Shown: positions 35,019-44,042 of the stretch, piece by piece | How the letters are laid out: every line of letters starts with the position of its first letter | Numbering within the stretch: the first letter of the stretch is position 1 | IMG/VR virus record: IMGVR_UViG_3300001460_000004 | Location: 85,095-149,094 of that record | Length of the DNA stretch: 64,000 nucleotides | Strand: one strand, 5' to 3' | DNA from: a virus | The notes under the pieces: model-generated | The model's database searches: none | Told to the model about the DNA's origin: nothing | The model's input: only the letters and a program-made list of their open reading frames with translations | Translations under genes and position numbers: made by a program

Positions 35019-36394
35019 TCTCCGCCTCCGTAAAATCCTTCATAGCTTTTAACCCACTCAGTGGTTGTCCAGCGATATTGCAATGAAGTTGTAACATTAC
35101 TTACATATTGTATATTAGTATTTTGATGATCAGAATTAAACGAAATAGTCCAACTCGTGCCGTTATATTCAATAATACTATTAGCACTTGCAACTAAATT
35201 TCCCCATGCTGTAGTCGAAGTTGGACCTGTGCTAGAAGAATCACCTATGCTTTGAAGTATTAGATAACGTTGACCTACTGTAGCAGCTGGTAACCCAATA
35301 TCAGGTGCAGTAATAAAAGGATCAATAACACTGTTGACAGCTTCTAATGTATTTTGTGGAATAGTATCACTATCAACTGAAAATAATAAGAAACGTTGAT
35401 CAGTTGGGTCGTAACTAATAGTCCCTACAATTTCGCTATCGTCCCAGTTATTAGTTAATCGTATTTGGCTAATACCTGGACGTAGTGTACCATAGAGTTC
35501 AACAATAGCTCTCCAGTCTTGAATAACATCTAATGTTTCCGGCGGTTTAGTGTTATCATTAACTGGATTATTGTTAGGTGTTTGTGATTTTAGTGCTTGT
35601 AGTTTGTTACCAATTAATATTGTTTGGTAACCAAAAGGTGTAAATTTTTGTCTTGTGCCTAGCAACAAATCATTATCACCAATAGCATCTCTGGCATCAA
35701 TACCGCTGTCGTATACGCTTGCAATTATTTTTTCAACAACCCCAAGTTTTTTAACTTTGGTTGGACTGCTAATCCAGATAGGTAATTGAAAACGCATAGT
35801 CATAATATCAATTGAATCATTATCGCCAGTAGGAATAGTTCTACTACTCCAGTTGACATCTTGTAATTCAACCACAGTTAAACTTGTCCAATCAATAAAG
35901 TTATCGGTACTTTGTATTTCAAGTGCAGGATTAAACAAAGTAGCAATTTGTTCAAATATTTGAAATTTTTGATTTGTATTGCTGGTCCATATGTCAGTAC
36001 TAAGCGTTAATCGATAAGGCACAGGCATTAACTTCTCAATAGTAAATGCATTTCCTTGTGTAACTTCGTACTCATCTATATCGCTGTCGTATGTACGTTG
36101 CCTTACATTTTGTTTCTCTACAAAGTAAGGCTCTTGCATTCTTGGTCTATCGTAGTCAAGCCCAGATATATGAAAAGTTATTAACGGACAACTAGGCATA
36201 AAATTTGCACTATTGTTTTGTATTATAGTTTGTGCATTTCGGCTTGAATCACCGTAACGCACTGGTACACGTAACAGGGTTTCTTCCCCTGCTTCAGTTT
36301 TACCATATTCTACTTGAAACTGACTAAAAATTCTAGCAAATTGCAACAAGAATCTACGAATTTGTTCGTCATAAAAGTATTGCTGATATGCCAT
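35000..36394 (-). CDS. 15: gp15 tail sheath stabiliser / tail completion protein
   Basis: The N-terminal about 240 residues align with T4 gp15 landmarks: FARIFSQFQVEYG, LRVPVRYGDSSR, PLITFHISGLDYDR, a PVPYRLTLSTDIWTSN strand and FQIFEQIATLFNPAL, and IMTMRFQLPIWIS. T4 gp15 forms the hexamer that caps the finished sheath and tube and joins tail to neck. The protein is 464 residues, against 272 in T4; the extra C-terminal part is beta-rich with GTSWTISFNSDHQNT and may be an extra surface domain. It lies directly after gp14 and its stop overlaps the NUDIX start. Confidence 0.85.
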   Translation of the reverse strand: MAYQQYFYDEQIRRFLLQFARIFSQFQVEYGKTEAGEETLLRVPVRYGDSSRNAQTIIQNNSANFMPSCPLITFHISGLDYDRPRMQEPYFVEKQNVRQRTYDSDIDEYEVTQGNAFTIEKLMPVPYRLTLSTDIWTSNTNQKFQIFEQIATLFNPALEIQSTDNFIDWTSLTVVELQDVNWSSRTIPTGDNDSIDIMTMRFQLPIWISSPTKVKKLGVVEKIIASVYDSGIDARDAIGDNDLLLGTRQKFTPFGYQTILIGNKLQALKSQTPNNNPVNDNTKPPETLDVIQDWRAIVELYGTLRPGISQIRLTNNWDDSEIVGTISYDPTDQRFLLFSVDSDTIPQNTLEAVNSVIDPFITAPDIGLPAATVGQRYLILQSIGDSSSTGPTSTTAWGNLVASANSIIEYNGTSWTISFNSDHQNTNIQYVSNVTTSLQYRWTTTEWVKSYEGFYGGGDWSLVL

Positions 36395-37720
36395 TTATCC
36401 TCCGTTATCGGCCTTAGGCCGGAGCACTTCACTAAGGCTTTGGCGTGTATTCATTTTACCTCGGTCAGTTGTTTGTGTTTGACTTGTATCATTGACAAAA
36501 CTACTTCTTAGTGTTTTATTTTGTGGACCATTAGTTAGGTCTGTGCGTATATCATCTTCAATTTTAACCCATCTCTTTCCGCTATATCTAAACAATCTAT
36601 TTGGATAATAATCAAGTCTTAATGCATAATCACCACTCTTAGGACTAACTGGAAAACTAGTACCAGGAGTAACCGGTAACCCGTTTGGTGCCATGTCAGT
36701 ACCAGTCATATAACCAAGTGTGTATCCTTCACTACGTGGGGTTGCACCATCATTACTTGCTAGTGTGCCAGTAGTATCAGTAGTTTCTTGTGTAGTGTCA
36801 GCAAGTATTGCATTTGGATTACCAGGAGTACCATCTGGATTAGTAGGGGCAATATAAAACTTTACAGTATCATACCCACTAAGTGGCACCTCAACTTCGG
36901 CTTGTAGTAGTACAGCATCATTGATTTCGTAATCTTTAACACGAGTAGTAATTTTAGTGTCACTAGTAGGAACAGTAGTTTCTAACCAATATTCGGTATT
37001 GGATATATCTGTACCAACTGGAACATCTTTTCGAGCAGTATAGTATACATCACCGTAGTTTACAAGACTACCACTAGGGTAAAAGTTTCCATTATCCCAA
37101 ATTTGTTCACTAACAAATGGATTTTTAAGTACATCTTGAAACTCTTGCTGGTTTACCATTGGTGTACATTTTACACGCCACAGGTGGGGTTGCCAAGTTT
37201 GACTAAATCCTTCGCTTGCTAATGCTGCATCTTGTATTACGTAATATCTAGGAATAGCTTTTGCTATTGAAGTATCAAGTGGATCACGATCTCTTAAATT
37301 AGGCACCTCAATAACATCGCCGTTCATTAATTTACGACCAATAGTATCTATCATGTTATTGTAATGAAATGTAATAAACAAAGTATCGTTTGCAATAAAC
37401 AATCCAAATTGACTTAAATCAAAATCAATATCTTGTGTATTATAAACGCCACGCAGTTCGTAAATATCTTGATCGTAGGCTCGATCTCTGTTTTCTAATA
37501 AAAATAAATCTTGTATAAAAAGAGGATCTTCGGTGCTGTAAATTGGTTGAGTGGCATCAGCATTGCCACTTCCTGAGCTATCGTCGCCTCCAGTTTTAGG
37601 CCCTAAGTACTTGTGTATGTAAATGTCAATACCACCGACGGTATACATTTCGGCTATAGTTCTATCCATAAACTTATAGTCGTTTGTTCTCTGCGGATGA
37701 TATAAACTTAATCTGGGCAT
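36395..37720 (-). CDS. 14: gp14 neck protein
   Basis: The N-terminal about 200 residues match T4 gp14 features: RTIAEMYTVGGIDIYI, a SQFGLFIANDTLFITFHYNN segment and GRKLMNGDVIEVPNLRDRDP. gp14 with gp13 forms the neck that joins the filled head to the tail. It is 441 residues, against 256 in T4. Residues 207-246 look like a carbohydrate-binding-type insertion (NFYPSGSLVNYGDVYYTAR...EYW), and later residues add further surface loops. It follows a late promoter at short distance and is immediately followed by gp15. Confidence 0.85.
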   Translation of the reverse strand: MPRLSLYHPQRTNDYKFMDRTIAEMYTVGGIDIYIHKYLGPKTGGDDSSGSGNADATQPIYSTEDPLFIQDLFLLENRDRAYDQDIYELRGVYNTQDIDFDLSQFGLFIANDTLFITFHYNNMIDTIGRKLMNGDVIEVPNLRDRDPLDTSIAKAIPRYYVIQDAALASEGFSQTWQPHLWRVKCTPMVNQQEFQDVLKNPFVSEQIWDNGNFYPSGSLVNYGDVYYTARKDVPVGTDISNTEYWLETTVPTSDTKITTRVKDYEINDAVLLQAEVEVPLSGYDTVKFYIAPTNPDGTPGNPNAILADTTQETTDTTGTLASNDGATPRSEGYTLGYMTGTDMAPNGLPVTPGTSFPVSPKSGDYALRLDYYPNRLFRYSGKRWVKIEDDIRTDLTNGPQNKTLRSSFVNDTSQTQTTDRGKMNTRQSLSEVLRPKADNGG

Positions 37721-37736
37721 TAATGATTCCTCAATG

Positions 37737-37744
37737 TATTTATC
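37737..37744 (-). promoter_or_regulatory. late promoter core for gp14-gp15
   Basis: On the minus strand GATAAATA sits 16 nt before the gp14 ATG, with TTGAGGAATC between them as ribosome binding site, giving a very short leader. Confidence 0.6.
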
Positions 37745-37756
37745 GAGGAATTAAAA

Positions 37757-38203
37757 CTAAGCTAAAGGTATCGTGGTCCAGGTTTTGTGGTTTAATTCTT
37801 CTCGTATAGTCCAATTAATAAAAAGTCCTAATTCCCAACCATGTGCTTCAATCTCCCATGGACGTTCCCAGTAATCAACTTTATCTGTATTATATGATTT
37901 ATTATACCAGGTTGATAACTCACTACCTAATTCACCCCGAGCATATTGTTTTACATGCACCATTTCATGTGCAATTGTTCGTAACTGTTCTTTTAAACAT
38001 GCTCTACTATCAACTTCTATTTCAAATGTACGTTTATCTTGTGAAAGACAATAGCCCATTGCATCTTTAAGTCTAGTAAATTTAATAGTAATATCGAGTG
38101 TTTGCATTCTTGGCATTAGTTTTCCAATGCAAAAATCTACTATGCTATAAGCATAATGATGCTGTGACTTACGACCACCTATAACTTCAACAAAATTAGC
38201 CAA
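37757..38203 (-). CDS. SprT-like / HExxH zinc metallopeptidase-like protein
   Basis: The 148-residue protein has HEMVH at 79-83 (an HExxH zinc site), preceded by a hydrophobic helix, and WERPWEIEAHGWE (112-124), where Glu117 or Glu119 could be the third ligand. This is the general plan of SprT-like and other minimal gluzincin-type proteins. Phage members are often small and of unknown substrate; protein removal from DNA or virion processing are both possible. It is in the minus-strand unit between small genes and gp14, upstream of the gp14 late promoter. Confidence 0.7.
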   Translation of the reverse strand: MANFVEVIGGRKSQHHYAYSIVDFCIGKLMPRMQTLDITIKFTRLKDAMGYCLSQDKRTFEIEVDSRACLKEQLRTIAHEMVHVKQYARGELGSELSTWYNKSYNTDKVDYWERPWEIEAHGWELGLFINWTIREELNHKTWTTIPLA

Positions 38204-38207
38204 ATCT

Positions 38208-38402
38208 TTATTCCTTTGAATTCCATTTCAGAATATGGTCTTCACCGTCCTTGTCCGTTTTACAACGCAAGTAACCGTCAGCTATTAGCTTATCGATTAC
38301 TGCTTCAGTTGCTATACTGAATCCTCGAGTATTGCCAACCCACCATCCATACGCTGTAAAAATTACAGCAGTAAGTAATATCCAAAATTCTCCTATCACC
38401 AC
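38208..38402 (-). CDS. small membrane-anchored protein
   Basis: A 64-residue protein with one membrane segment near residues 5-25 (hydrophobic, with FWILLTAVIFTAYGWW) and a soluble C-terminal part ending in HILKWNSKE. The likely topology is an inner-membrane anchor with a cytoplasmic tail. It overlaps the upstream gene by 7 nt and lies 4 nt from the metallopeptidase-like gene, so the four-gene run 39039-37757 is co-translated. No family recognised. Confidence 0.6.
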   Translation of the reverse strand: MVIGEFWILLTAVIFTAYGWWVGNTRGFSIATEAVIDKLIADGYLRCKTDKDGEDHILKWNSKE

Positions 38403-38800
38403 GCACTCTCCTCAAATTTAACAACACTTGTTAAGTCTTGGACTAGTTTACGTCCGTAATCAGTAAACAGAATCCCTTGATTCCAGACCCAATGTTCAAC
38501 ACATTGAGTAGTGTAAAACGGCTCGCTTTCTGCCATCCAACGTATAGCAGTACGATAATTGCAAGCGCCAAGCTCAATTACGCTAGCAACTTCGTTTTTA
38601 AAATCTTCAACGGCTTGAGCTTCTCGGGCTTGGTCTTCCTTCATTTGGCGCTCGTTGGCGTCACAATATTCGTCCCAGATCTTCTGTTTTACTCCAGGCG
38701 TAGATTCGTTCCACTCTTGCCAAAAAGATTCACTAGGACGAAATCCATAAACTTCTTTATGGAGGTCCGAAATACAATCCTCTGAGTAAGTAAATTCCAT
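38396..38800 (-). CDS. hypothetical protein
   Basis: A 134-residue, acidic and mostly helical protein rich in Glu and Trp (SFWQEWNESTP, VKQKIWDEYCDANERQ). No catalytic motif or signal peptide is visible. It starts on the final base of the preceding gene (TAATG arrangement) and overlaps the small membrane protein by 7 nt. The sequence GFRPSESFWQEWNE is the most recognisable conserved-looking stretch. Function unknown. Confidence 0.6.
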   Translation of the reverse strand: MEFTYSEDCISDLHKEVYGFRPSESFWQEWNESTPGVKQKIWDEYCDANERQMKEDQAREAQAVEDFKNEVASVIELGACNYRTAIRWMAESEPFYTTQCVEHWVWNQGILFTDYGRKLVQDLTSVVKFEESAW

Positions 38801-39039
38801 TATGCTGCTTTCCCAAATAATTTGCCCATGTTTTCAAACACTACATTGAAAGCGTTTGCTTCATATATATAGTTGTCCCAAAATGCATCATCATCATTAC
38901 CAGATGCACAATGTTCTTCCCAAACACGGTTCATTGCTTCCATACCTTCGAGTGCATCTCCCCGTCCAAAGTTTGTAATTGTTTTCCATGCATTGTCAAA
39001 ACTTGGTGTGTCTTCATAAAAATTTGGAATTCTAAACAT
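38800..39039 (-). CDS. hypothetical protein, first gene of minus-strand early unit
   Basis: A 79-residue acidic helical protein (FGRGDALEGMEAMNRVWEEH, then DDAFWDNYIYEANAFNVVFE). It is led by a clear sigma-70 promoter on the minus strand at 39068-39096 and by CGGAGAAAC. It is therefore likely made early, with the next three genes. Nothing in the sequence indicates a function. Confidence 0.6.
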   Translation of the reverse strand: MFRIPNFYEDTPSFDNAWKTITNFGRGDALEGMEAMNRVWEEHCASGNDDDAFWDNYIYEANAFNVVFENMGKLFGKAA

Positions 39040-39067
39040 ATGTTTCTCCGTTTTCTAACTTATATAC

Positions 39068-39096
39068 ACAGTATACGATTAAAACTTACAAAAGTC
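39068..39096 (-). promoter_or_regulatory. sigma-70-type promoter, minus strand
   Basis: Read on the minus strand: TTGACT (39096-39091), 17 nt, TATACT (39073-39068), 29 nt before the ATG at 39039. Confidence 0.7.
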
Positions 39097-39222
39097 AAGA
39101 AAAACGTTCCTTTTGAAATCAATGACTTACATTACAAATTGGCTAAGTTATTGAAATATAACAAAAAATAAATGAAAAATAATTTATTTGATAAGTCTTT
39201 GATATATAAAGAAACTTAAAGG

Positions 39223-39251
39223 TTGATTTATTTTTTATTGTATGTTACTAT
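39223..39251 (+). promoter_or_regulatory. sigma-70-type promoter, plus strand
   Basis: TTGATT (39223-39228), 17 nt, TACTAT (39246-39251), 32 nt before the gene at 39283. It diverges from the minus-strand promoter in the same AT-rich gap. Confidence 0.55.
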
Positions 39252-39282
39252 ATAATTGAAGTTAAATTTTGTGAGGTGCTAC

Positions 39283-40473
39283 ATGGCTGTAAAGAAAAAA
39301 GTAGTTAATCGTCGAGGTAAGCGAGTTAATCCTGATCCTGTATTTGAAGGATGCGAGAGTTGGAGTGGACAAAAGTTCCTTCGAGAACAGCATAAAGCCA
39401 CTGACTACTATCGTACTGAGTACAAAGCATCTGATTTATTGCCTGATTATTTTAAATGGATGTCTAACAATGGCTACAGCAAAACTGATATCAGCCATTG
39501 CAGAAAACACGGCAGTTTTTTGAATGTTGCAGCTATATATGCCCGGTGCATTAATACTGGCATGGTAAATTCCCACCAAGGTGCAATTGAACATTGGGAA
39601 ACACTACCTGGAACAACAGGCAATTTAAGACCAACTAGTGAGTTTCTGCATAGTAAAGCCAAAGAGTGTTTGCGTATAGACAACACAAGTCTTATGCCAG
39701 ATTCAACTGCAACAACTGATACAAAAGAAACAACTAAGAAAACAATACAAGACCATCTTAAAGAAAAAGCTGGTGAGATGATGGGCGATCTTGAACAGAT
39801 GTTTGATGATTATATTGATGAAGGTATGCCTAAAGCGTTTAAGCAAAAACCTTTTACTGTTCTTAATGAAAGTAACTTAGGCCCGCAGTTTATCAATAAA
39901 GCTATTGGTTACTGGGAAGGTCTTAAAGATGAAATGTTAGAGCTACAAGCAGGCGAATGCGAACAACTAAACGAGGGTTATGCACATTGGAATAAAATAC
40001 AAGTTCGTAATGTAATAAAGTTTATTGAAGTTATTATTGCTGATTGTAACGGATACTTACAACTTAAAAAGTCTAATAAAAAGCCAAGAACTCGTAAACC
40101 TGTAAGTCCAGAAAAACTTACCCGCAAATTTAAATATCTTAAAGAGGATACAACTTTAAATATTAAGAGTGAAAAAGTAACTGAATTAGCTGAAGCCGGA
40201 GAGGCTTGGTTTTACGATACAAAAAAGAGAAAGCTAATACATGTAGTAGCAGATCAATATAGTAAAACGTTTACAGTTAAAGGTAGTACACTAATTGGCA
40301 TTGATGCAAGTAAAACAGTACAAAAAACACTACGTAAACCTGTAGAACAACTTAAAGAGTTTATAAAAGCAAGTGTACCTAACAAACGAAAGTTTTACGA
40401 TAGTGTTAAAGCTGTTGAAATCAAGTATACAGGGCGTGGCAGTGATAACTTATTGTTGCTTTCTATAAGGTAA
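39283..40473 (+). CDS. conserved hypothetical protein
   Basis: I choose ATG 39283 because GTGAGGTGCTAC lies just upstream; an in-frame ATG nine codons earlier has no such site. The 396-residue protein has a very basic N-terminus (AVKKKVVNRRGKRVNPDP), a helical middle with ISHCRKHGSFLNVAAIYARC, and a Lys/Arg-rich second half (KKSNKKPRTRKPVSPEKLTRK). This suggests a nucleic-acid-binding protein, though no domain is recognised. It has its own early-type promoter and precedes gp13. Confidence 0.6.
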   Translation: MAVKKKVVNRRGKRVNPDPVFEGCESWSGQKFLREQHKATDYYRTEYKASDLLPDYFKWMSNNGYSKTDISHCRKHGSFLNVAAIYARCINTGMVNSHQGAIEHWETLPGTTGNLRPTSEFLHSKAKECLRIDNTSLMPDSTATTDTKETTKKTIQDHLKEKAGEMMGDLEQMFDDYIDEGMPKAFKQKPFTVLNESNLGPQFINKAIGYWEGLKDEMLELQAGECEQLNEGYAHWNKIQVRNVIKFIEVIIADCNGYLQLKKSNKKPRTRKPVSPEKLTRKFKYLKEDTTLNIKSEKVTELAEAGEAWFYDTKKRKLIHVVADQYSKTFTVKGSTLIGIDASKTVQKTLRKPVEQLKEFIKASVPNKRKFYDSVKAVEIKYTGRGSDNLLLLSIR

Positions 40474-40501
40474 ATACATTGGCTAAAGGAGCCAATGAAG
40501 T

Positions 40502-41263
40502 ATGTCCAATGAAACCTTAGATAAATTAAAAAGTGATTTGATCACCTATGTCAAAAATGAAATGGGTGATGGAATCATTGACTTGGAATTGGATCCAGCA
40601 CACTATGAAACTGCATATCAAAAAACACTTGGTGTGTATAGACAACGGGCACAAAATGCATACGAAGAAAGCTATAGTTTTATGGAGTTGCAAGACAACA
40701 TAAATGTTTATACATTACCCCAAGAAGTCAATAGTGTAAGACAAATATTTCGTAGAACACTAGGGCAAAGGGGTAACCAAGGACAATCATTTGATCCGTT
40801 TGGCCAAGCAAGTGCAAATATTTACTTGCTTAATTTTAATAACGGCGTTGGCGGCCTTGCAACATATGATTTTTATCAACAGTATGTTGAGCTTGCTGCA
40901 CGTATGTTTGGTGGATATATTAATTATAATTTTAATCCATCAACTAAAAAACTGCAATTGATTGCTGATCCAAAAGGTAGTGATGAGGTTGTATTGTTAT
41001 GGACATATAACCAAAAACCAGAAATTACATTACTTACTGATAACTCAATTGTGCAATGGATAAGAGACTACATGACATTTGCATCCAAGCATATTATTGG
41101 CGAAGCTAGAGAAAAATATGCTAGTATTGCTGGCCCACAAGGGGGAAGTGTATTAAATGGTAGTGCAATGAAAGCCGAAGGCTCGGCTGGTATGGAACGT
41201 TGTATTCAAGAATTAAGAGATTATGTTGATGCAAGTGATCCTATAACATTTGTAATAGGATAA
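40502..41263 (+). CDS. 13: gp13 neck protein
   Basis: The 253-residue protein parallels T4 gp13: an N-terminal KSDLITYVKNEMG-type helix followed by IIDLELDPAHYE, a QNAYEESYSFMELQDN strand region, the Gly-rich middle with LNFNNGVGGLA, and a SDPITFVIG ending that matches the final strand (PPFGILVG) of T4 gp13. With gp14 it forms the neck. It is slightly shorter than the T4 protein (309). CTAAAGGAGCC lies upstream. gp14 is in a separate minus-strand unit nearby. Confidence 0.82.
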   Translation: MSNETLDKLKSDLITYVKNEMGDGIIDLELDPAHYETAYQKTLGVYRQRAQNAYEESYSFMELQDNINVYTLPQEVNSVRQIFRRTLGQRGNQGQSFDPFGQASANIYLLNFNNGVGGLATYDFYQQYVELAARMFGGYINYNFNPSTKKLQLIADPKGSDEVVLLWTYNQKPEITLLTDNSIVQWIRDYMTFASKHIIGEAREKYASIAGPQGGSVLNGSAMKAEGSAGMERCIQELRDYVDASDPITFVIG

Positions 41264-41267
41264 TAGT

Positions 41268-41570
41268 ATGCGAGCAATTGATTTTATATCTGAAGATTAT
41301 ATTATATCAGAACATAGTATGGTTTGGAAACGAGCCAGCAATGGAACTGTAAAACTTAAATGGAAATGTGGATTTGGTCCTCGTCGAGATCGAGTAGTAA
41401 GCGATGTTAAACAATGCAGTGCAGCACCAAACTTAAAAAAATCACAAGCAATGAAAAAGACTCGGGCTAGAACTAAAGTTAAACAAGCAAGAAAAGCCAA
41501 AAAAACTAAAAAAGTAAACCCTGCAACCAGATTAGCAACTAGATTAAATAAACTTAGCCGCAGACGATAG
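41268..41570 (+). CDS. small highly basic protein, DNA-binding or virion internal
   Basis: The 100-residue protein has an N-terminal WKRASNGTVKLKWKCGFGPR region with cysteines in KCGFGPRRDR and VKQCSAAP, then an Arg/Lys-rich tail (KKTRARTKVKQARKAKKTKK). The pattern KxKWKCxxGPRxxRxVSxxxxC followed by KKTRARxKxKQARKAK is widespread in marine T4-like phages next to gp13. The charge suggests DNA binding or packaging inside the capsid. No enzyme motif is visible. Confidence 0.65.
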   Translation: MRAIDFISEDYIISEHSMVWKRASNGTVKLKWKCGFGPRRDRVVSDVKQCSAAPNLKKSQAMKKTRARTKVKQARKAKKTKKVNPATRLATRLNKLSRRR

Positions 41571-41576
41571 AAACTC

Positions 41577-43028
41577 ATGCAAATTGAATGTTTAGACAAT
41601 CCTAACAAGGACACAGTAGATGTTCTGTTGATTACAGTTCCGTGGACTGATAGTAGCATGCCATTGATGGCACCAGCAGTATTACTTCCTGTTATTGAAA
41701 GTACTGGTGCTACTGCTAAATGTGTTGACTTAAATATTGAAGTGTATAACATGGTAAAAGACCATGAACATAAAGATGCACTTGTTCGTTTTTTCTTTGA
41801 CGAAGTAATTGATCCTGATATTGAAGAATGGGTGTTAGACATGCTTACTAGCATTGCTACACAAATCATGTCATATCAACCCAAGTATGTAGGATTAAGT
41901 TTGTTTAGTTATGTGTGTCAACACACTGCAAAATGGCTTAGTTATGTTATTAAAAAAATAGATCCTAATGTTAAAATTGTAATTGGTGGAGCAGGGTGTT
42001 TAACAACTTTTACCGGCCCAAGTGAGTTTGCACAAGACTGCATACAACAAGGAATAGTTGATTACCATCTAAGAGGTGACGGCGAACAAGCATTTTATGA
42101 ACTATTAACTGGTAATGCAGATTATCCTGGAATTAATAGTTTAGAATGGAAAGAACTTGATAGAGAAGCTCTTGCTAAACTTCCTATACCAGATTATAGA
42201 CACTATAATTTTGATCTCTATCAACAAAGAAGTTTGCCATTAGTTGGTAGTAGGGGATGTGTAAGACAGTGTAAATTTTGTGATTACATTGCTAATTGGA
42301 AGAAGTTTCAATGGCGTAATGCCGATGACATTTTTAACGAAATGTATTATCAATATAAAAAATACAAAATTAGAGATTTTAAATTTCAAGATAGTTTAAC
42401 CAATGGAAACATGAAAGAGTTTTTGAGACTTACTGAGCTGTTAGCAGAACACAATCAAACAAATCCAGATGAAAAGTTTACCTGGAGTGGATATTTTATT
42501 TTTAGAAATCCAACAACAAACAGTGATTACGAATGGGAAATGATTAAAGCAAGTGGTGCTAAAGTATTAGTTGTTGGTATTGAAAATTTAAACGAACATA
42601 TACGTTATCATATAGGTAAAAAATTCAGTAATGAAGCCATTGATTATCATTTAGAGCAAGCCTATAAACATAATATTACAATACAAGTATTAAACATAGT
42701 TGGATATATTAATGAAACTCAAGCCGATATTGACTTTGCAAAGAAATGGTTAGATGAACACACAAAATACAAAGACATGATGTATTTGCAATGGGGAGGA
42801 ACACTGGGTATATTTCCTAATACCTGGCTTGAGCGTAATATTAATGATTTAGGTATAATACAAACAGACAAACATCCACAAAGTTGGGTTAATGAAAGTA
42901 TTGGAAGCACACCTAGTGTAAGAGCAAACTGGGTCAAGGATCTCAATCAGTATAGTAGTAATTTAGGCTATACCGTAGCAGACAACATTGACAATCACTT
43001 TTTATTGGAAATTTTAATGAATGCTTAA
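41577..43028 (+). CDS. B12-binding-domain radical SAM enzyme
   Basis: The 483-residue protein has an N-terminal Rossmann-like B12-binding-type region (VDVLLITVPWTDSSMPLM, then IVIGGAG at about 134-140 and HLRGDGEQAF). The radical SAM cluster motif CVRQCKFC has Cys228, Cys232 and Cys235. The C-terminal third includes WGGTLGIFPNTWLERN. This class includes methyltransferases and lipid or nucleoside ring-modifying enzymes. It follows the basic protein by 6 nt and overlaps the next gene by 8 nt. Phage-encoded versions have no assigned substrate. Confidence 0.85.
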   Translation: MQIECLDNPNKDTVDVLLITVPWTDSSMPLMAPAVLLPVIESTGATAKCVDLNIEVYNMVKDHEHKDALVRFFFDEVIDPDIEEWVLDMLTSIATQIMSYQPKYVGLSLFSYVCQHTAKWLSYVIKKIDPNVKIVIGGAGCLTTFTGPSEFAQDCIQQGIVDYHLRGDGEQAFYELLTGNADYPGINSLEWKELDREALAKLPIPDYRHYNFDLYQQRSLPLVGSRGCVRQCKFCDYIANWKKFQWRNADDIFNEMYYQYKKYKIRDFKFQDSLTNGNMKEFLRLTELLAEHNQTNPDEKFTWSGYFIFRNPTTNSDYEWEMIKASGAKVLVVGIENLNEHIRYHIGKKFSNEAIDYHLEQAYKHNITIQVLNIVGYINETQADIDFAKKWLDEHTKYKDMMYLQWGGTLGIFPNTWLERNINDLGIIQTDKHPQSWVNESIGSTPSVRANWVKDLNQYSSNLGYTVADNIDNHFLLEILMNA

Positions 43029-43455
43029 CTTACAAACAGCACTAATTGAACTTGAATTTGAATTTGGTCGAGCTAATGATCGTTTTATAAACATAGTTAT
43101 TAGTGATGCTAAAAGTAAATTTAATGTTTTTCCTTATGAGGATAACGGATGGTTTGGCCATGTTGCTTTGCCAGTGCAGTTACCAACTAAGATTTTTATA
43201 GAGTGTAGTGGCAAAACTGATCAAGATGTAATAGTAGACAAAAATAATAATATAATACAAGACACATATGTAAAAATTAAAAACATAAAAATAGATGGAT
43301 TTTTCTTATCTAAAAATTATATTGACCAAAAAATTATACAGCATACGTCAACTGGTGAAGAAATTATCAGTAGTTATATTGGACACAACTGCTCAATTGT
43401 TTTAGACTTTTCAAAAAATAATGCAATTTATCAAGTTTTATACGCTAATCAGTAG
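43021..43455 (+). CDS. hypothetical protein downstream of B12 radical SAM
   Basis: A 144-residue beta-rich protein (VALPVQLPTKIFIECSGK, KIKNIKIDGFFLSKNYID) with no recognised motif. It overlaps the radical SAM stop by 8 nt, which suggests functional coupling, and is followed by a strong promoter. It could be a partner or substrate of the radical SAM enzyme; this is speculation based only on adjacency. Confidence 0.55.
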   Translation: MLNLQTALIELEFEFGRANDRFINIVISDAKSKFNVFPYEDNGWFGHVALPVQLPTKIFIECSGKTDQDVIVDKNNNIIQDTYVKIKNIKIDGFFLSKNYIDQKIIQHTSTGEEIISSYIGHNCSIVLDFSKNNAIYQVLYANQ

Positions 43456-43484
43456 TTGACTTTATAGTGCATTAGTGCTATAAT
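43456..43484 (+). promoter_or_regulatory. strong sigma-70-type promoter
   Basis: TTGACT (43456-43461), 17 nt, TATAAT (43479-43484). GGAGAAAAAC precedes the ATG at 43515. Confidence 0.75.
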
Positions 43485-43514
43485 ATAAATTACTATAGAG
43501 TTTAGGAGAAAAAC

Positions 43515-44042
43515 GTGGATATTATGATTGATTTAGAGACAGCAGGAGTAGGCCCTGATGCTTGCATATTAACAATTGCTGCTCAAGTGTTTGATCCACT
43601 TAAAGTAACAAACTTTTCTGACCTACCATATGGTTACTGGCGTGTAGATATAGACAGCCAACCTGACCGACAAGTTGACCAATCCACGATTGAATGGTGG
43701 GCAACACAGCCTAAGCATATACAAGACGAAGCATTTAGTGAAGGCGATCGTGTTAGTTTGTCGCAGGCATTAACTGAATTAGGAAAAATGATCTGGCATA
43801 GTACTCGCTTTTGGGCACAAGGTCCAACGTTTGATGCTACTATATTAGAACATGCATATAAAAGTAATGGGCAAAGTTTACCTTGGAAATTTTGGAGTGT
43901 TCGCGACAGTCGAACTTTATTCAGTTTAGTTCCTAATTTGCCAAGTCATCCAGCCTCACACAATGCTTTAGAAGATTGTCGAAGGCAAGTTAACATGTTA
44001 CATGATGCTTTTAAAATTTTAAATATTAGAGAGATAAAATGA
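43515..44042 (+). CDS. DEDDh-type 3'-5' exonuclease
   Basis: The 175-residue protein shows the DEDDh exonuclease residues: Asp6 and Glu8 in MIDLETA, Asp107 in FDATILE, His149 and Asp154 in HNALEDC. Similar small phage exonucleases (T4 DexA functional class, or Rv2179c-like) degrade DNA or RNA. It has its own strong promoter, and gp1 follows with a 4-nt overlap, fitting an early nucleotide and DNA metabolism pair. The nucleic-acid preference is unknown. Confidence 0.85.
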   Translation: MDIMIDLETAGVGPDACILTIAAQVFDPLKVTNFSDLPYGYWRVDIDSQPDRQVDQSTIEWWATQPKHIQDEAFSEGDRVSLSQALTELGKMIWHSTRFWAQGPTFDATILEHAYKSNGQSLPWKFWSVRDSRTLFSLVPNLPSHPASHNALEDCRRQVNMLHDAFKILNIREIK